Source: Sinonovacula constricta
Taxonomy: Eukaryota; Mollusca; Bivalvia; Cardiida; Solecurtidae
Length of the DNA stretch: 64,000 bases
Direction: 5' to 3'
Assembly (NCBI GenBank): GCA_007844125.1
Contig: CM017563.1
Span: 434,001-498,000, forward strand
Position 1 is the stretch's first letter. The number at the start of each line of letters is the position of its first letter. Made by a program: the position numbers and the translations under genes. Below are positions 53,932 through 64,000 of this stretch, piece after piece. The notes beneath the pieces are model-generated. The model searched no databases, was not told where the DNA came from, and saw only the letters and a list, made by a program, of their open reading frames with translations.

Positions 53932-56900
53932 CTGCAAATCAAAAGTCGTGTTTTAGTTGTTCAAATCGTCAGATTTGTAACGACGCCTGGATATTATTTA
54001 ACGAGAAAGATACCAGACAAATCTGTAAGGTGTTGAAAGGGCCCTGCAAAATGCTGTTCATTGATGCCCTAGACCTTTGTGAACAGCAAAGCATAAATCC
54101 ACACTCGTCACTGCAAACATGTATTTCCTATCTAAGCCTCGCTGCAGAGATTGCTATTTCTAAACTAAGAAAATTACGTGACAACTTACTTTTGGGAATG
54201 AGTTACATCGTCATACGCATAGTCCGCTCTGAAGTCGATATCTATTTTAAGGATAGATCGCTATGGACATAATGACTATTTAGAGTACTTTTTGGCATAA
54301 TATATAGTAGATTACACTATATGTAGTGTTAAAAATCGTCTTTACTTTGACTATAGTACGAGTTTATGCAGAAATTCTGTCTAAGTCCCCCAAACAGTGG
54401 GACAATATTGTTATGTATATCTGATGATGGCAAACTGTCGAACATCACCTTTAATCTCCCACTTTGATCACAGTGTGAATCCGGATAAGACCACATTTTA
54501 ATTTTCAGTGCCTTTCAGTGAGGCCACACAATGGTATAATTCAACGTAAAAGTTACTGCGGACGACAAGACCACGAAGACGCCTTTACTGGTTTAGTACG
54601 TCTGTGTTAAAGCAAACATTTGCTACACAAGTATGAAAATGTAAGAACGTACCTAGAATTAATGTACATTTACGATCAAACATTAGCCATTTTAATAACC
54701 TTTAAGGTGAAATCCGACAGTTTGGACCCGGTGTGTTTTTTACTTTCTCAAACAAATATATTTATGGCTGTTTGCAGAAAAGATCCCGCGAAATGTTGTT
54801 TATTGATGTCCTATATCTATGTGCAACGGGAAGCAAAACATCCCATTCGTAATTACCTATTTTCTATCTGAGTCACGCTGCACAATTAGCGATTTTTAAA
54901 CTAAAAAAAACACTATAGGACCATTTAATTTTGAGATTACGAGGGACACTTTTTAATTTCGTAGAGTAGGGCGGTTTATTTGAAACCACTTGAAATGTCC
55001 AAACTGTGTTTATCTGAGCCCTTCGAAGTATGCCCGTCTGCCTCCACACACATTTTATATCGATCTACCCACTTCCAGAACGCCGCCCGGTACTACTCTT
55101 TAGGTATAGGTAAGACGCCACTAAATAAGTTTGTACTATATTCTATAGTGAATCGCGAAAAGATGGAAACAAATTGCACCATGACCAAGTTATGATGGAC
55201 CCCCATAACCATATATAGGTGAAACGAGCTATTTATTGTCTATCAGAAAGACCCAGAAATAAGGCACCTTTTGCAACTTGTAAGAAGGTTCAGCTTCAAA
55301 TAATGCACATACCGCCAAATTGCCAGTCGGTAACCGCAAAATTTCTATGAAATATGTACTTCCTGTAAAAGTGGATCAGTCCATTACTGTGTATAGGGGT
55401 TAAAGAAGTTTGGTTTCTTTTAATTCTACATACTTTCAGCTACGGGATTCAAAACGGCACACTGCCGGCATTTCCATTAGTCTTGGGAACAACCAAAAGT
55501 CACAGGGGGACAAGTCAGGGCTTTATAGAGGACGATCTAAGACAAGAAGCCCAGATTTTTTCACATACTCCCGTACCGTAGCGGATTTATGGGCCGGTGC
55601 ATTATCATGGAGTAATTTGATGCCCAGACGTCGGTGCGCGGTCTGCGTTTCTGATAGAAATCCACAAGTTGAATAAGAACACTTTCTCTGTAGAACTTTC
55701 CAGTGACAGAACTACCTTTCGGGATTGGAATTTGAAGAACTGGACCTTTCGAATCAATGAATATCGTATACAACATGCGATTTGATGTCTTGCAACGTCG
55801 CGTAATGAAAGGGCTGTCGCCCTCAGATGAAAGCCAAACCTTATTTGTAGCCTTAGATTCGGATTCAAAATGGTATATCCAGCTTTCATCACCTGTAACT
55901 ATCTCTTCCAAACGACGTGGATTACATTTATCATATTTTTCTATCATTTGTGATGCAAGTCTAACCCGACTTTGTTTCTGTTCGTCAGTGAGCAAATGGG
56001 GTACCCACAGCGCGCAGACCTTAAGTAGCCCAAGCCGTTCACGTAAGATCTTCAAAACACTTGAATGCTAGTTAATTCTTCTATCTCTTACACGGTATAA
56101 CGTGCCTCTTCCCCAATTAACGTTTTCACGGTAGCAACGTTCTTTTCCGTCAAAACGGAAACCGGTCTTCCTCCTCGGGGGTCATTTTCAATTGTCTCCC
56201 GACCATCGTTAAAACGACGTACCCACTTGCAAACTGTAGCATATTTTCAGATATCATTCCCTTAAACGATCTGCAATTCAGCATAATTTTTTGTCGGCGG
56301 ATACCCGAGCTGTGCTCGAATCTTACAATATACCCTCTGTTCAGAAAGTTTCTAATCTGTTCAGATAAAGTTTTTCATCCATATTGAACGCTATAATTTT
56401 ACTATAGTGTATAGAACTGCGTGTTGAAAATACCCAGTGCAGTGCGCACGTTGACCACGTGCGCCACATATCATGATACCGTTCGAAAGAGGAATGTTTA
56501 CACCAGCTCTGTGTAAAGAAAAGTTTAATTTCATTATCGCGTTAAAAAGTTATAGGCTTTCTCTACGAACTTAAAAAGTGTCCCTCGTATATCATCATCA
56601 GGCCTATCTGCTCTGACGTCGATATCTATTTTTAACAGAAGTCCCACGTTGTATTTATTTCTACATTTGTAATGGTTTAAAATTTGGAGCGATTTAAACA
56701 GTCTAACAATGCAACTTTCCGCGAGGTCTAAAAATAGATATTACGCATTGTGTATTAGCATGGAATAAGCCAATCACATCGCGTTGATTGACACTTTACC
56801 TGCGTTATGCTGATTCTTATTTACACATTTTCCCACAAACAATGATTTTGACAAGCGATCAGTTTAAATCTGTTTGAGCCTTTGGTTCAATTTTATAGCG

Positions 56901-57529
56901 CCAGGGTTGTTTGTTGTGTGTGGTTTCCAAGGAATCGTACGTGCTGTAATCGCTTCTCTGTTTGCATCTTAATTTAGTTTATTGGATGAGGCTTGTCCAT
57001 TTCTGCATCGAAAATCAAAATCCCGCTGTAGCCAGCAACAACTTTCTTTCATAAGTTTGTGTCATGAATGCATCAGTGGATGAAACTGTCTTAATCTTCA
57101 TATAAGCATCTCCATCACAAGCTATTTGCATTTGAGTGATATCAAATTAAAATATTTTCGCAGATCTGTAAGATAATCTGTAAGATCTGTCACTTAAAAC
57201 CAGGTTGTCTGTGGGCAAGGGGGCGGAGTTTAAACACTATTTTTAGACTCGCGGAAAGGTGAATTGATGAATCTTTCAAAATCATTTATATTTAGACTAA
57301 AGCACGAAATATGTAGAATATATATGTATTGTATATGTATAATATATGTAGAATGCCAAAAGTCCTCAAAATATAATACACACACACGCAAGCACGCACG
57401 CACGCAAGCACGCACGCACGATTTGAACAGTCTACCAATTGATGAATCTTTCGAAATCATTTATATTTAGACTAAAGCACGGATTATGTAGAATACTATG
57501 CCAAAAGTCCTCAAAATATAAGAGTTTGT

Positions 57530-57587
<58 letters not shown>

Positions 57588-57955
57588 AACACACACACAT
57601 ACACACACACATACACACACACTCACACACACACACACACACACATACACACACACACACACATACATATACAAGCAATCTGTCTGAAATTACCTTTAAT
57701 ATGTAAGAGAGTGAACCAAAATATCTCGTTTCTGTTATATTCTCGTAAAATGTATACAAAATGACCTTTACCAAACTATGACCCGTAGAGAAATACTATG
57801 AAAGTATTAAACGTGAAGTCATTTTATTGGTTAAAATAGTTTTTTCTTCGAATCTTAATATTGAGGGTATATTTTAATCGATAGATACCAACCAAAACTT
57901 CAGAAACCGACGATACTACTGGTCCATTGCTGACATCGTAACTTGAAACGCCCAT
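53698..57955 (-). CDS. Small single-pass membrane protein, two coding exons
   Basis: Exon 1 is 57893-57955 (21 codons, MGVSSYDVSNGPVVSSVSEV then L). Exon 2 is 53698-53931 (77 codons and TGA), after a gatttgcag acceptor. Together they give a 98-residue protein: a hydrophilic N-terminal part (ADYNNPTFSAEDKDQIEQTI), a basic stretch (MPSKRGDNIK) and a C-terminal membrane span (LAFLIGFPLVFMIIGIILTG). The basic patch before the span suggests a cytosolic N-terminus; Gly2 could be myristoylated. The exon 1 donor (gttggt) is non-consensus, so exon 1 is less certain. A 5'-UTR exon boundary is visible at about 58080 (acceptor cttgtag). The intron holds nested transposons. Family not recognised. Confidence 0.6.
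54010..54456 (+). mobile_element. TIR element copy (family 'GACAGTTT')
   Basis: Carries the shared blocks 'gctgttcattgatgcc', 'atttcctatctaagcc', 'gacgtcgatatc'-like 'gaagtcgatatctatttta' and ends 'aaactgtcgaacatcacct'. Confidence 0.6.
54940..56587 (-). mobile_element. Mariner-family DNA transposon, complete ends
   Basis: 1,648 bp bounded by 27-bp inverted repeats that differ at one base (cgagggacactttttaa followed by tttcgtagag or gttcgtagag). Both sides are flanked by TA (54938-54939 and 56588-56589), the target-site duplication of Tc1/mariner elements. Encodes a degenerate transposase on the minus strand. Confidence 0.9.
55440..56400 (-). pseudogene. Mariner transposase, inactivated
   Basis: Helix-turn-helix remnants near 56130-56380 (ATVCKWVRRFNDGRE, PRGGRPVSVLTEKNVATVK) precede a 164-codon open part with GLLKVCALWVPHLLTDEQK and VTGDESWIYHFE (first catalytic Asp). 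LLHDNAPAHK and SPDLSPCDFW follow in another frame. Exactly 34 residues separate the second and third Asp, the mariner D34D signature. A frameshift before LLHD, a stop at about 55524 and several upstream breaks make it non-functional. Confidence 0.88.
57260..57530. repeat. Direct repeat, units at 57260 and 57433
   Basis: 'ttgatgaatcttt' plus 'atcatttatatttagactaa' and 'atgccaaaagtcctcaaaat' occur twice, about 173 bp apart. Each unit is followed by a CA-type microsatellite. Confidence 0.8.
57533..57665. repeat. (CA)n microsatellite
   Basis: About 130 bp of CA with TACA and TCACA interruptions, in the intron of the membrane-protein gene. Confidence 0.95.
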
Positions 57956-58554
57956 TGTCGGAGTCTTGGCGAAGAAATCCGGAGAAAGACGACTGCACGC
58001 GAGAATTAACTCCGGAGTCTCAGAGGAAACAGCAGACGAAAGACGGCCGTTCCCACGGTCTTGCTGGCGATGATTTCAACCTACAAGAATGACAAAACAA
58101 TGCTATGTTTACTAAAAAAAATGCCACATTCTGGCGAATGACAAACACATGTGAGTGCTTATGTAAGCATTAACATTAAGAAGATCATTATTCGGTCTCT
58201 TGTTTTTTCTCATCCTACTCCTTCTTCTACTCGCTCTTCTGCTCCTTTTCCTCCCAGTTTCCTTATTCCCACCATCTTCCTCCCTAGCTTCCTCACCTTC
58301 TTCTTTAGGAATGAGGCAGATTAATTCGAGAGTGAGTTTGAATTACTTTCACGAAACGCTTTCTTAATTGCCTTGACTACATGATCAATTTTATACTAAC
58401 GTGAAACTTTAAGGAATCAAACGTAGATGTCAGGCATGTCAATCATAGTTTCTTTCTTCTACTACTTAATTTAATTCAATCACTATATATGTCATTAACA
58501 GTGGTATCAGAAATTTGGGGGCTATTTTTGTCTTAACCTATTGAAATGTTGTTA

Positions 58555-58770
58555 CTCGAAAAGATCCCGCGAATTGCTGTTTATTGATATTTTTCATTCA
58601 TATGAAAAGCGAAGCATTAAATCCCATTTATTATTACAAACATCAATATCCTAAATGAGCCACACTGCAATGTTAGCTTTTTCATTAAGAACACCACGTG
58701 ACACGTTACTAGTTCACGATAGAAACCCTGCATGTTACATTTGCTTGATATAAGTAAACTATCGGATACC
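58555..58770 (+). mobile_element. TIR element fragment (family 'GACAGTTT')
   Basis: 'aaaagatcccgcgaattgct' matches 54779-54800; then 'cctaaatgagccacactgc' and a terminal 'taaactatcggataccaac'. Confidence 0.5.
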
Positions 58771-58799
58771 AACTTTCACAACAGAGGTTGTCAAAATGT

Positions 58800-58925
58800 C
58801 GACGGATGATAGAGTGAGAACGTGTAAGCGGTCCGGTTAGCTCAGTCGGTAGAGCATTCGCCCTGTTAGCGGATGGTCCCGGGATCGAGTCCCGGATTGA
58901 CTGCACATAAACCCTATGTTACAAT
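58800..58925 (+). mobile_element. tRNA-Asn-like SINE, copy 1
   Basis: 'ggttagctcagtcggtagag' (A box), anticodon-like ctgttag and 'gggatcgagtccc' (B box). The anticodon stem and acceptor stem do not pair, and about 25 bp of upstream flank is shared with the copy at 59055. It is therefore a SINE or tRNA-derived repeat, not a functional tRNA. Confidence 0.65.
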
Positions 58926-59054
58926 GGCGCCGTACGTAAAAGGCCCGCTGTCTTTTCGTTATTGGAAAGTGCTTGTGAATTTGATGTAGAGCATTATTTT
59001 GATATGTGGAAATTCAATGACGAATTTCTAGTTGCCCGGTATGTACATAGCTGG

Positions 59055-59157
59055 GTGATAGGAAGAGAATGTATAAGCGGCCACGGTTAGCACAGCCGGT
59101 AGAGCATTCGTCTGTTAACGAGGGATCCGGGCTCGAGTCTCGGACTAACTGCACAAA
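59055..59157 (+). mobile_element. tRNA-Asn-like SINE, copy 2
   Basis: Same orientation, 245 bp after copy 1: 'taagcggccacggttagc', ctgttaa, 'gggctcgagtctc'. More decayed boxes than copy 1. Confidence 0.6.
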
Positions 59158-60367
59158 AGTGGATCAAAATTAGCTATTGATACAAATTTAACGTGATAAG
59201 CGCTAAATTGTACAGGTGCCTTTAACCAGAATCGCTCTAACGTAGGAAAGCAAAACCCGGTTACTTGCAATTCATGCACACAACACATTTAGATTCAGCG
59301 GTATGCATAACATTTTACTTGTTCTTTGTAACGAAGAAAGTGCAGTATATTTCGCACTGTGGCAGTAAAGTACAAACGGCCCTTGAGCCATAAACATGGT
59401 TTATTCAAGGACGAGGTCGGGAACATGTTTATCACATTTGCATTGTTTTCACTGCGCAAATAAGCTTTATCTACATGACTGCCGCTGCGCGTATCTAGGT
59501 GAACATTTACTGCAATCAAAAAACCACAAGGGGCGGTTGTGTGTGTGTGTGCGTGGTGGGGGTGGGGGTTGGGGTGGGGGTAAGTATGTAATTCCACCTC
59601 GGGTCTAGCGCTGAACAACGACTAGTAACTTATCATATGCAAGTAGCACATAGTACTCTAAAAAGGAAGCTTTGGAAAAAGTTAGGAGACTAATCTAATG
59701 AAGGGACGTTCTTTTTAAACAGTTAAGCCTAAGTTTGGTACGAAAATAAACTTAACGTTTATATTATCTTAATGTGACACAGTTTGTCACGGGGTATACA
59801 CCTCGCATCTACAAAAGCTCTCTGATTAATAATTACTTAAATTCATCCGACGTTCACATTTTTATTACGTAATGAATAAACGCATAAAAGATGCATGTAA
59901 TTACATTTATTAGCTAGTTAAGCTTGAGTTTGATCGCAAATTTAACCCGGAACAATGCCAACTTGGCCGTTAATCAACGTCATAATGCGAGATAGTAAGG
60001 ATGTATAGGACCTACGGTGAAGTTTCACAATATTAAGCGCCCATCAATGTATTACTTTATCATAAATGCATATGGCATATACATAACATATGAAGGTATT
60101 TTGATTTTAATCACAAATACCTGCGATCATGTGGGAACCACGACCAAGCTTTATGCATCGTCGGCAAGCCCCTCTACCCATTATAGCAAATGTTTGAGTC
60201 TCAGTCGGGGCGAAAACTTTAAAAGTGTAACCGACAGTTTACCTGTATCAAATACATGTAACAATATCTTACACCCTGTTTGGTCGAATTCTGGCACAAT
60301 CTCACCATAAACTCGTACTTTCTCTACCTCAATCGGAACACCTCGGATAATTCACGAGTCATCTTTT

Positions 60368-60594
60368 ATGACAGACATCAAAACACAGATGGCAGCTCGG
60401 ATTACAGCTCACTACAGTACGATGCCTTTTAAAACTTCAATTTCTGGTGGCTTCAAATTTACATCATCTAATCTAAATTTACCCAGCGCAGCAGACACGC
60501 AGCTGCCAAACGATGCCATTGTTTATGTTTTGTGCGAACTAGATTCTAGGCATATCCTTCTTCCGACTTACGCCGAACAAAACGATCGTGATTT
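60368..60594 (+). CDS. Hypothetical exon, unknown
   Basis: Open from MTDIKTQMAARITAHYSTMP through NDAIVYVLCELDSRHILLP to RDF, where a gtaagt donor follows at 60595. The frame also stays open to 60697. No domain recognised and no partner exon found. Confidence 0.25.
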
Positions 60595-60734
60595 CAGTAA
60601 GTATCATTGCACCAAATACATCCGAGGGATGAGTGTCTCGAGGACGGAAATATCCGAGGATTGTCTCTACGTAAAGATGATTATGACACTACCTTAGATG
60701 TTCGACAGCAAAAATAGTGAAATAAATCGCGCTA

Positions 60735-61075
60735 TATGTACATTCTTTATAAATGTAAAAAAAGCACGATGAGATTACTGATAAAAATAGATATCAACGT
60801 CAGAGCCCGGATGATGATATAATGTAACATCAAAGGGGTCGCCTGGTTCTGTTAGTAAAAAAAAAGTTTACTGTGCTGCGTGGCTAAGATAGTTAATACA
60901 TATTTGTGAGAATAAGGGGGCGGGGGGGGGGTGGAGTCATGCGTCGCTTTTCACATCTATGTAGGGCACCAATAAGCAACATTTCTCGGGAACCTTTCGG
61001 GTAACAACAAACAATTTATTTGGCTGTTTAAGAAAACTTAGGTCTAATCTTTCGGCTACCACCTTTAATGAGAGA
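60735..61075 (-). mobile_element. TIR element copy (family 'GACAGTTT'), minus strand
   Basis: Minus strand shows 'tttctcgggaacc'-side blocks, 'gacgttgatatctattttta' and a 'cggctaccaccttta' terminus (plus-strand reading at 61050). Contains a G-run near 60923. Confidence 0.5.
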
Positions 61076-61212
61076 AGGTCATACAGCTGACGTATGTGCT
61101 TCTGTGACCTTATCAAGAATTGCCATCTGAAGGACGCCATTACAACGGAATTGAAGCGCGGCTTAAATAGAAAAATAACCAGAAACAATCGAATACACGA
61201 TCGGAATGCATC

Positions 61213-61318
61213 ATGGCCGCACCTGCCAAACAAATAAAAACAAAGTGTCGTACCTTTTATGGTGTGTTCTGCTCAGTACTGTTTGATATCTACTCCATCC
61301 AGACCTTTACAGCAGTTG
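61213..61318 (+). CDS. Candidate first exon of a small membrane protein
   Basis: MAAPAKQIKTKCRTFYGVFC, then SVLFDIYSIQTFTAV, ending at a gtaggt donor. Good start context and a hydrophobic stretch. No second exon identified before the window ends. Confidence 0.3.
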
Positions 61319-61944
61319 GTAGGTCCTCTTAACAAACTGCATTAGAACATTAAATAAACGGTCAACGATCACACATCTTCATTGATGGGTATAGTTTATG
61401 CAACTTTTGTAAACTTCGACATACCTTACTGGTTTACATGAGTATTTAAGCCTGGCTACTCAGGTGTGAATGTTTAGTGGAGTGTTTACAACCTTTCAGT
61501 ATAAGACGTTTCACTGCATAATGTAGGCCTGGCCTAGTGATGTGTGTAACACATGTAGTTAAATGTGAATGCGCAGTTAAACATAGCTAGACACGATATA
61601 AATCATTATTGCCTGTAAGTTATTAAATAGCGACACGAAAACAAGGTACGAAATACACGTTTAAACATTGTTAGTCGCATCGTTTTTGATTCCCGAAAAT
61701 AATGCAATTTAGAACAATGCAAATAAATAAACATTAAAAGTGGTATCTAACATTTCCCCTAATAGATCAATAAATACATGTCACAGTATCTTACAACAGC
61801 TTTGGGGGATTTTTGGTATAATTTATGCATAAACACATACTTTAGTCTAAGAAAAGACGGACTTGAACATTCCCTATATTTTTATACAGTAAAACTCGCG
61901 AAAAACACTAAATGTGTTCATTCTTTCGAAATCTATAAGCACGA

Positions 61945-62242
61945 TAGTGTTTCCTGCTAAAATCAAATATCGACATCGGAGCGGATTACCCGGATGACGA
62001 TCTAACGTGATCTCAAAAAGACGTTGTCGCATGCTTTTTCTTAGTTTAAAAATAGGTATCTCTGTAGCGTGGCTCACATAGGAAATACCTGTTTGCAAGG
62101 ACGAGTGGGGTGGTGATTTATGATTTATTGTTCACAAAGATCTAGTGAATCAAGAAACAGTACTTTGCAGGACCTTTTCAGATAATAAAATAACTCATTT
62201 GCGAATTTGTTTGTCCAAACTGTCGGATGACACTTTTAAATG
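61945..62242 (-). mobile_element. TIR element copy (family 'GACAGTTT'), minus strand
   Basis: Plus-strand reading: 'aaatatcgacatcgga', 'aaaaataggtatctctgtag', 'gtggctcacataggaaatac', 'ccaaactgtcggatgacact'. This is the inverse of the order at 674-1154 and 54700. Confidence 0.6.
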
Positions 62243-62249
62243 CAAATAA

Positions 62250-63660
62250 ATATTACATATGAATGTAACTCAATCTCTTGGATGATTCTAGCAGTTCATC
62301 ATACGGCATTCAAATAAACGTTATGGTTTGGTTGATGTAAACAAACAAATACACAACAAAGAATGCCAACTACAACAACAACAACAACAACCACCAATGG
62401 AAATGTTTCACAGACATGAATATGTTCAATATCAATACTTCGCCCTAAACGATGGTGACACGTTTGAGAAAACAATGCCAAAAGCTGTATAAAGCATAAG
62501 AATCAATGAGGTAAATGATGCTTTGATTATTTGTACCGAATGTATGTTAAAAGGGAATGTCCTACACTTTGTGACAGAAGGAAAGCACCACACCTACAGC
62601 AAATGTATGGTTTTGTTAATACGTCATATTCCAAGCACATTGATTATGTCCCAAATCATGACTTTCATTGTGTAAATCTTATGCTTTTTCTTTGTTGTTC
62701 TTTACATATCTTATTAATTTATTTAAGCAAGAGTCAACCGATAAATAATTGGCAGCACGTGACCACAAATGATTAAACAGAGTATTCATTTACCTAACTT
62801 CGTTAAATAAAAAGCAAAAAAAAAAATAAATTATTAGGCCACATAATTCTGCAAAAAAATGCAACAAATATTTCAGGGTTTAGCAAACTACACACCTCCT
62901 TTTTTGATAAAGGTCTTTATGTCTCAGAACGACTAGCTTTGACAAAAGAATCACGTGTTTAGAGATGGACCTATGCAAGTAATTACCGTATTAAAGCGAA
63001 TCGTTCCTCTATTGATTTATCTTTGAGTGAAATAGTAACATTAACACATCATAAAGTTGCACACAGATTCTAGCAATTAAGCGTATCATATATATTTAAC
63101 ATAATTATTCCTTTCTTTGACAGAAAACAAACAAATATAGCCAGAACATGTTCTATAACTCGGCACGTTGCAAATATATAAATGCAAAGTACGACATTCT
63201 AAAAAACAGAAATCGACAACTTTTATTTAAGTATTTAAATAAAATCTTAAAATAATATAATACAATACAATAAATGGAGGATCTGATATGAATGTTCATT
63301 AGATACTGAAAATATTAAACGAGTTGGATGAAATGATACAAAACGGGGCTCTACCGAGTTTCATATCATTTTAGACAACGAGTTGAATGTTTTCAGTATC
63401 TTATGATCACGAATATAAGATTCTATTTATGACAAAACCAAAAACATCAGATGTTTTATTTGCTTACAATGCATCATTTTTATAACATGAACAGTCGGCC
63501 TTGACATGTGTAGTTCGGTTTAGGAGAATCCGCACTAAACAGTTACATTCTTCACTAGACCATTTTCCATAAAAAGGGAACAGATCGTTTATAACATGAC
63601 TAAAATGATACACATGTTGTTTCGTATTATTCTTTTAAACTTTTTAATTTGAAATTTACA
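62250..63660. other. No supported gene
   Basis: AT-rich sequence with a short CAA repeat near 62372-62392; no exon recognised. Confidence 0.4.
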
Positions 63661-63684
63661 GTAGTAATTAAGAGAGTTTTTGAG

Positions 63685-63820
63685 ACAATGTAGTGTCAAT
63701 AATGTCTATATGTCATGTACGACCATATAGTGTCAATGTTTATATGTCATGTACGACATATAGTGTCAATTATGTCTATATGTCATGTACGACCAAACAG
63801 TGTCTATAATGTCTGTATGT
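63685..63820. repeat. About 40-bp minisatellite, 3-4 copies
   Basis: Units built on 'tagtgtcaat', 'gtctatatgtcatgtacgac'. Confidence 0.8.
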
Positions 63821-64000
63821 CCTTATCTAAGGTCCTTATCTAATAGATTATCAGATACGTTTCTTCAAAAAAGCAAAGCATCAGGGAGTCCCAACTTAAG
63901 ATTAAATAAAATACCACCTCTGATCACTGGACAGAAGCATAAACGCTGCCCTTAAAAAAGAGTGTATTGTCGTTTTAAACAATATGTTGACAATGTATTT

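Larger units (their letters stand above)
54700..56730 (+). mobile_element. TIR element copy split by a mariner insertion
   Basis: Left part 54700-54939 starts 'aaggtgaaatccgacagttt' and contains 'ttctatctgagtcacgctgc'. Right part, from 56588, resumes with 'ctgctctgacgtcgatatc' and 'tatttttaacaga'. Compared with 674-1154, the two parts join at one point where the mariner lies. Confidence 0.65.

Noticed and set aside
58829..58905. Functional tRNA-Asn gene
   Set aside because: Acceptor and anticodon stems do not pair, and the flank is shared with a second decayed copy, so it is a SINE-type repeat.

Overview
The window looks like nuclear DNA of a lophotrochozoan animal, most likely a bivalve mollusc. 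It has small exons with GT-AG introns, AATAAA signals, a coiled-coil plus C1q protein of the kind expanded in bivalves, tRNA-derived SINEs, a mariner element, a reverse-transcriptase retroelement, abundant microsatellites and several kilobase-scale minisatellites. Nothing bacterial or plasmid-like is present. Most open reading frames here are by-products of tandem repeats whose unit length is a multiple of three.

Layout. (1) 1-11.5 kb, plus strand: the 3' part of a DUF885-family gene (putative zinc peptidase). I rebuilt seven exons with consistent phases, ending at a stop at 11528. Its introns hold a 33-bp minisatellite, a TIR element, a retroelement tail and a 3.2-kb 30-bp minisatellite with a perfect 1,020-bp duplication. 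(2) 12-16 kb: microsatellites and repeat fragments. (3) 16.5-18.9 kb, plus strand: a secreted C1q-domain gene whose first exon has a frameshift in an A7 run. (4) 19.8-25.3 kb: a 36-bp satellite of about 150 copies, open for 905 codons on the minus strand. (5) 28.9-36.2 kb, minus strand: a DCUN1D1/2-like (DCN1-like) gene, partly rebuilt. One exon has both splice sites tandemly duplicated and another is frame-broken. (6) 41.3-42.1 kb, minus strand: an unknown, probably acylated protein broken by three frame changes, with a cluster of CRE-like sites upstream. (7) 42.7-44.4 kb: a decayed minus-strand reverse-transcriptase retroelement whose 3' tail recurs in the window. (8) 45-53 kb: dispersed repeats and SINEs. 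(9) 53.7-58.1 kb, minus strand: a small two-exon membrane-protein gene whose 4-kb intron contains a complete but dead mariner inserted in another TIR element. (10) 58.5-64 kb: SINEs, further TIR-element copies and weak candidate exons.

The genes are unrelated in function: a peptidase-like protein, an immune-type lectin, a neddylation co-factor and two unknown membrane-associated proteins. The window's main interest is how repeats have remodelled gene structure. They inflate introns, duplicate splice sites, nest in one another, and sit where one DUF885 exon is expected but cannot be found.
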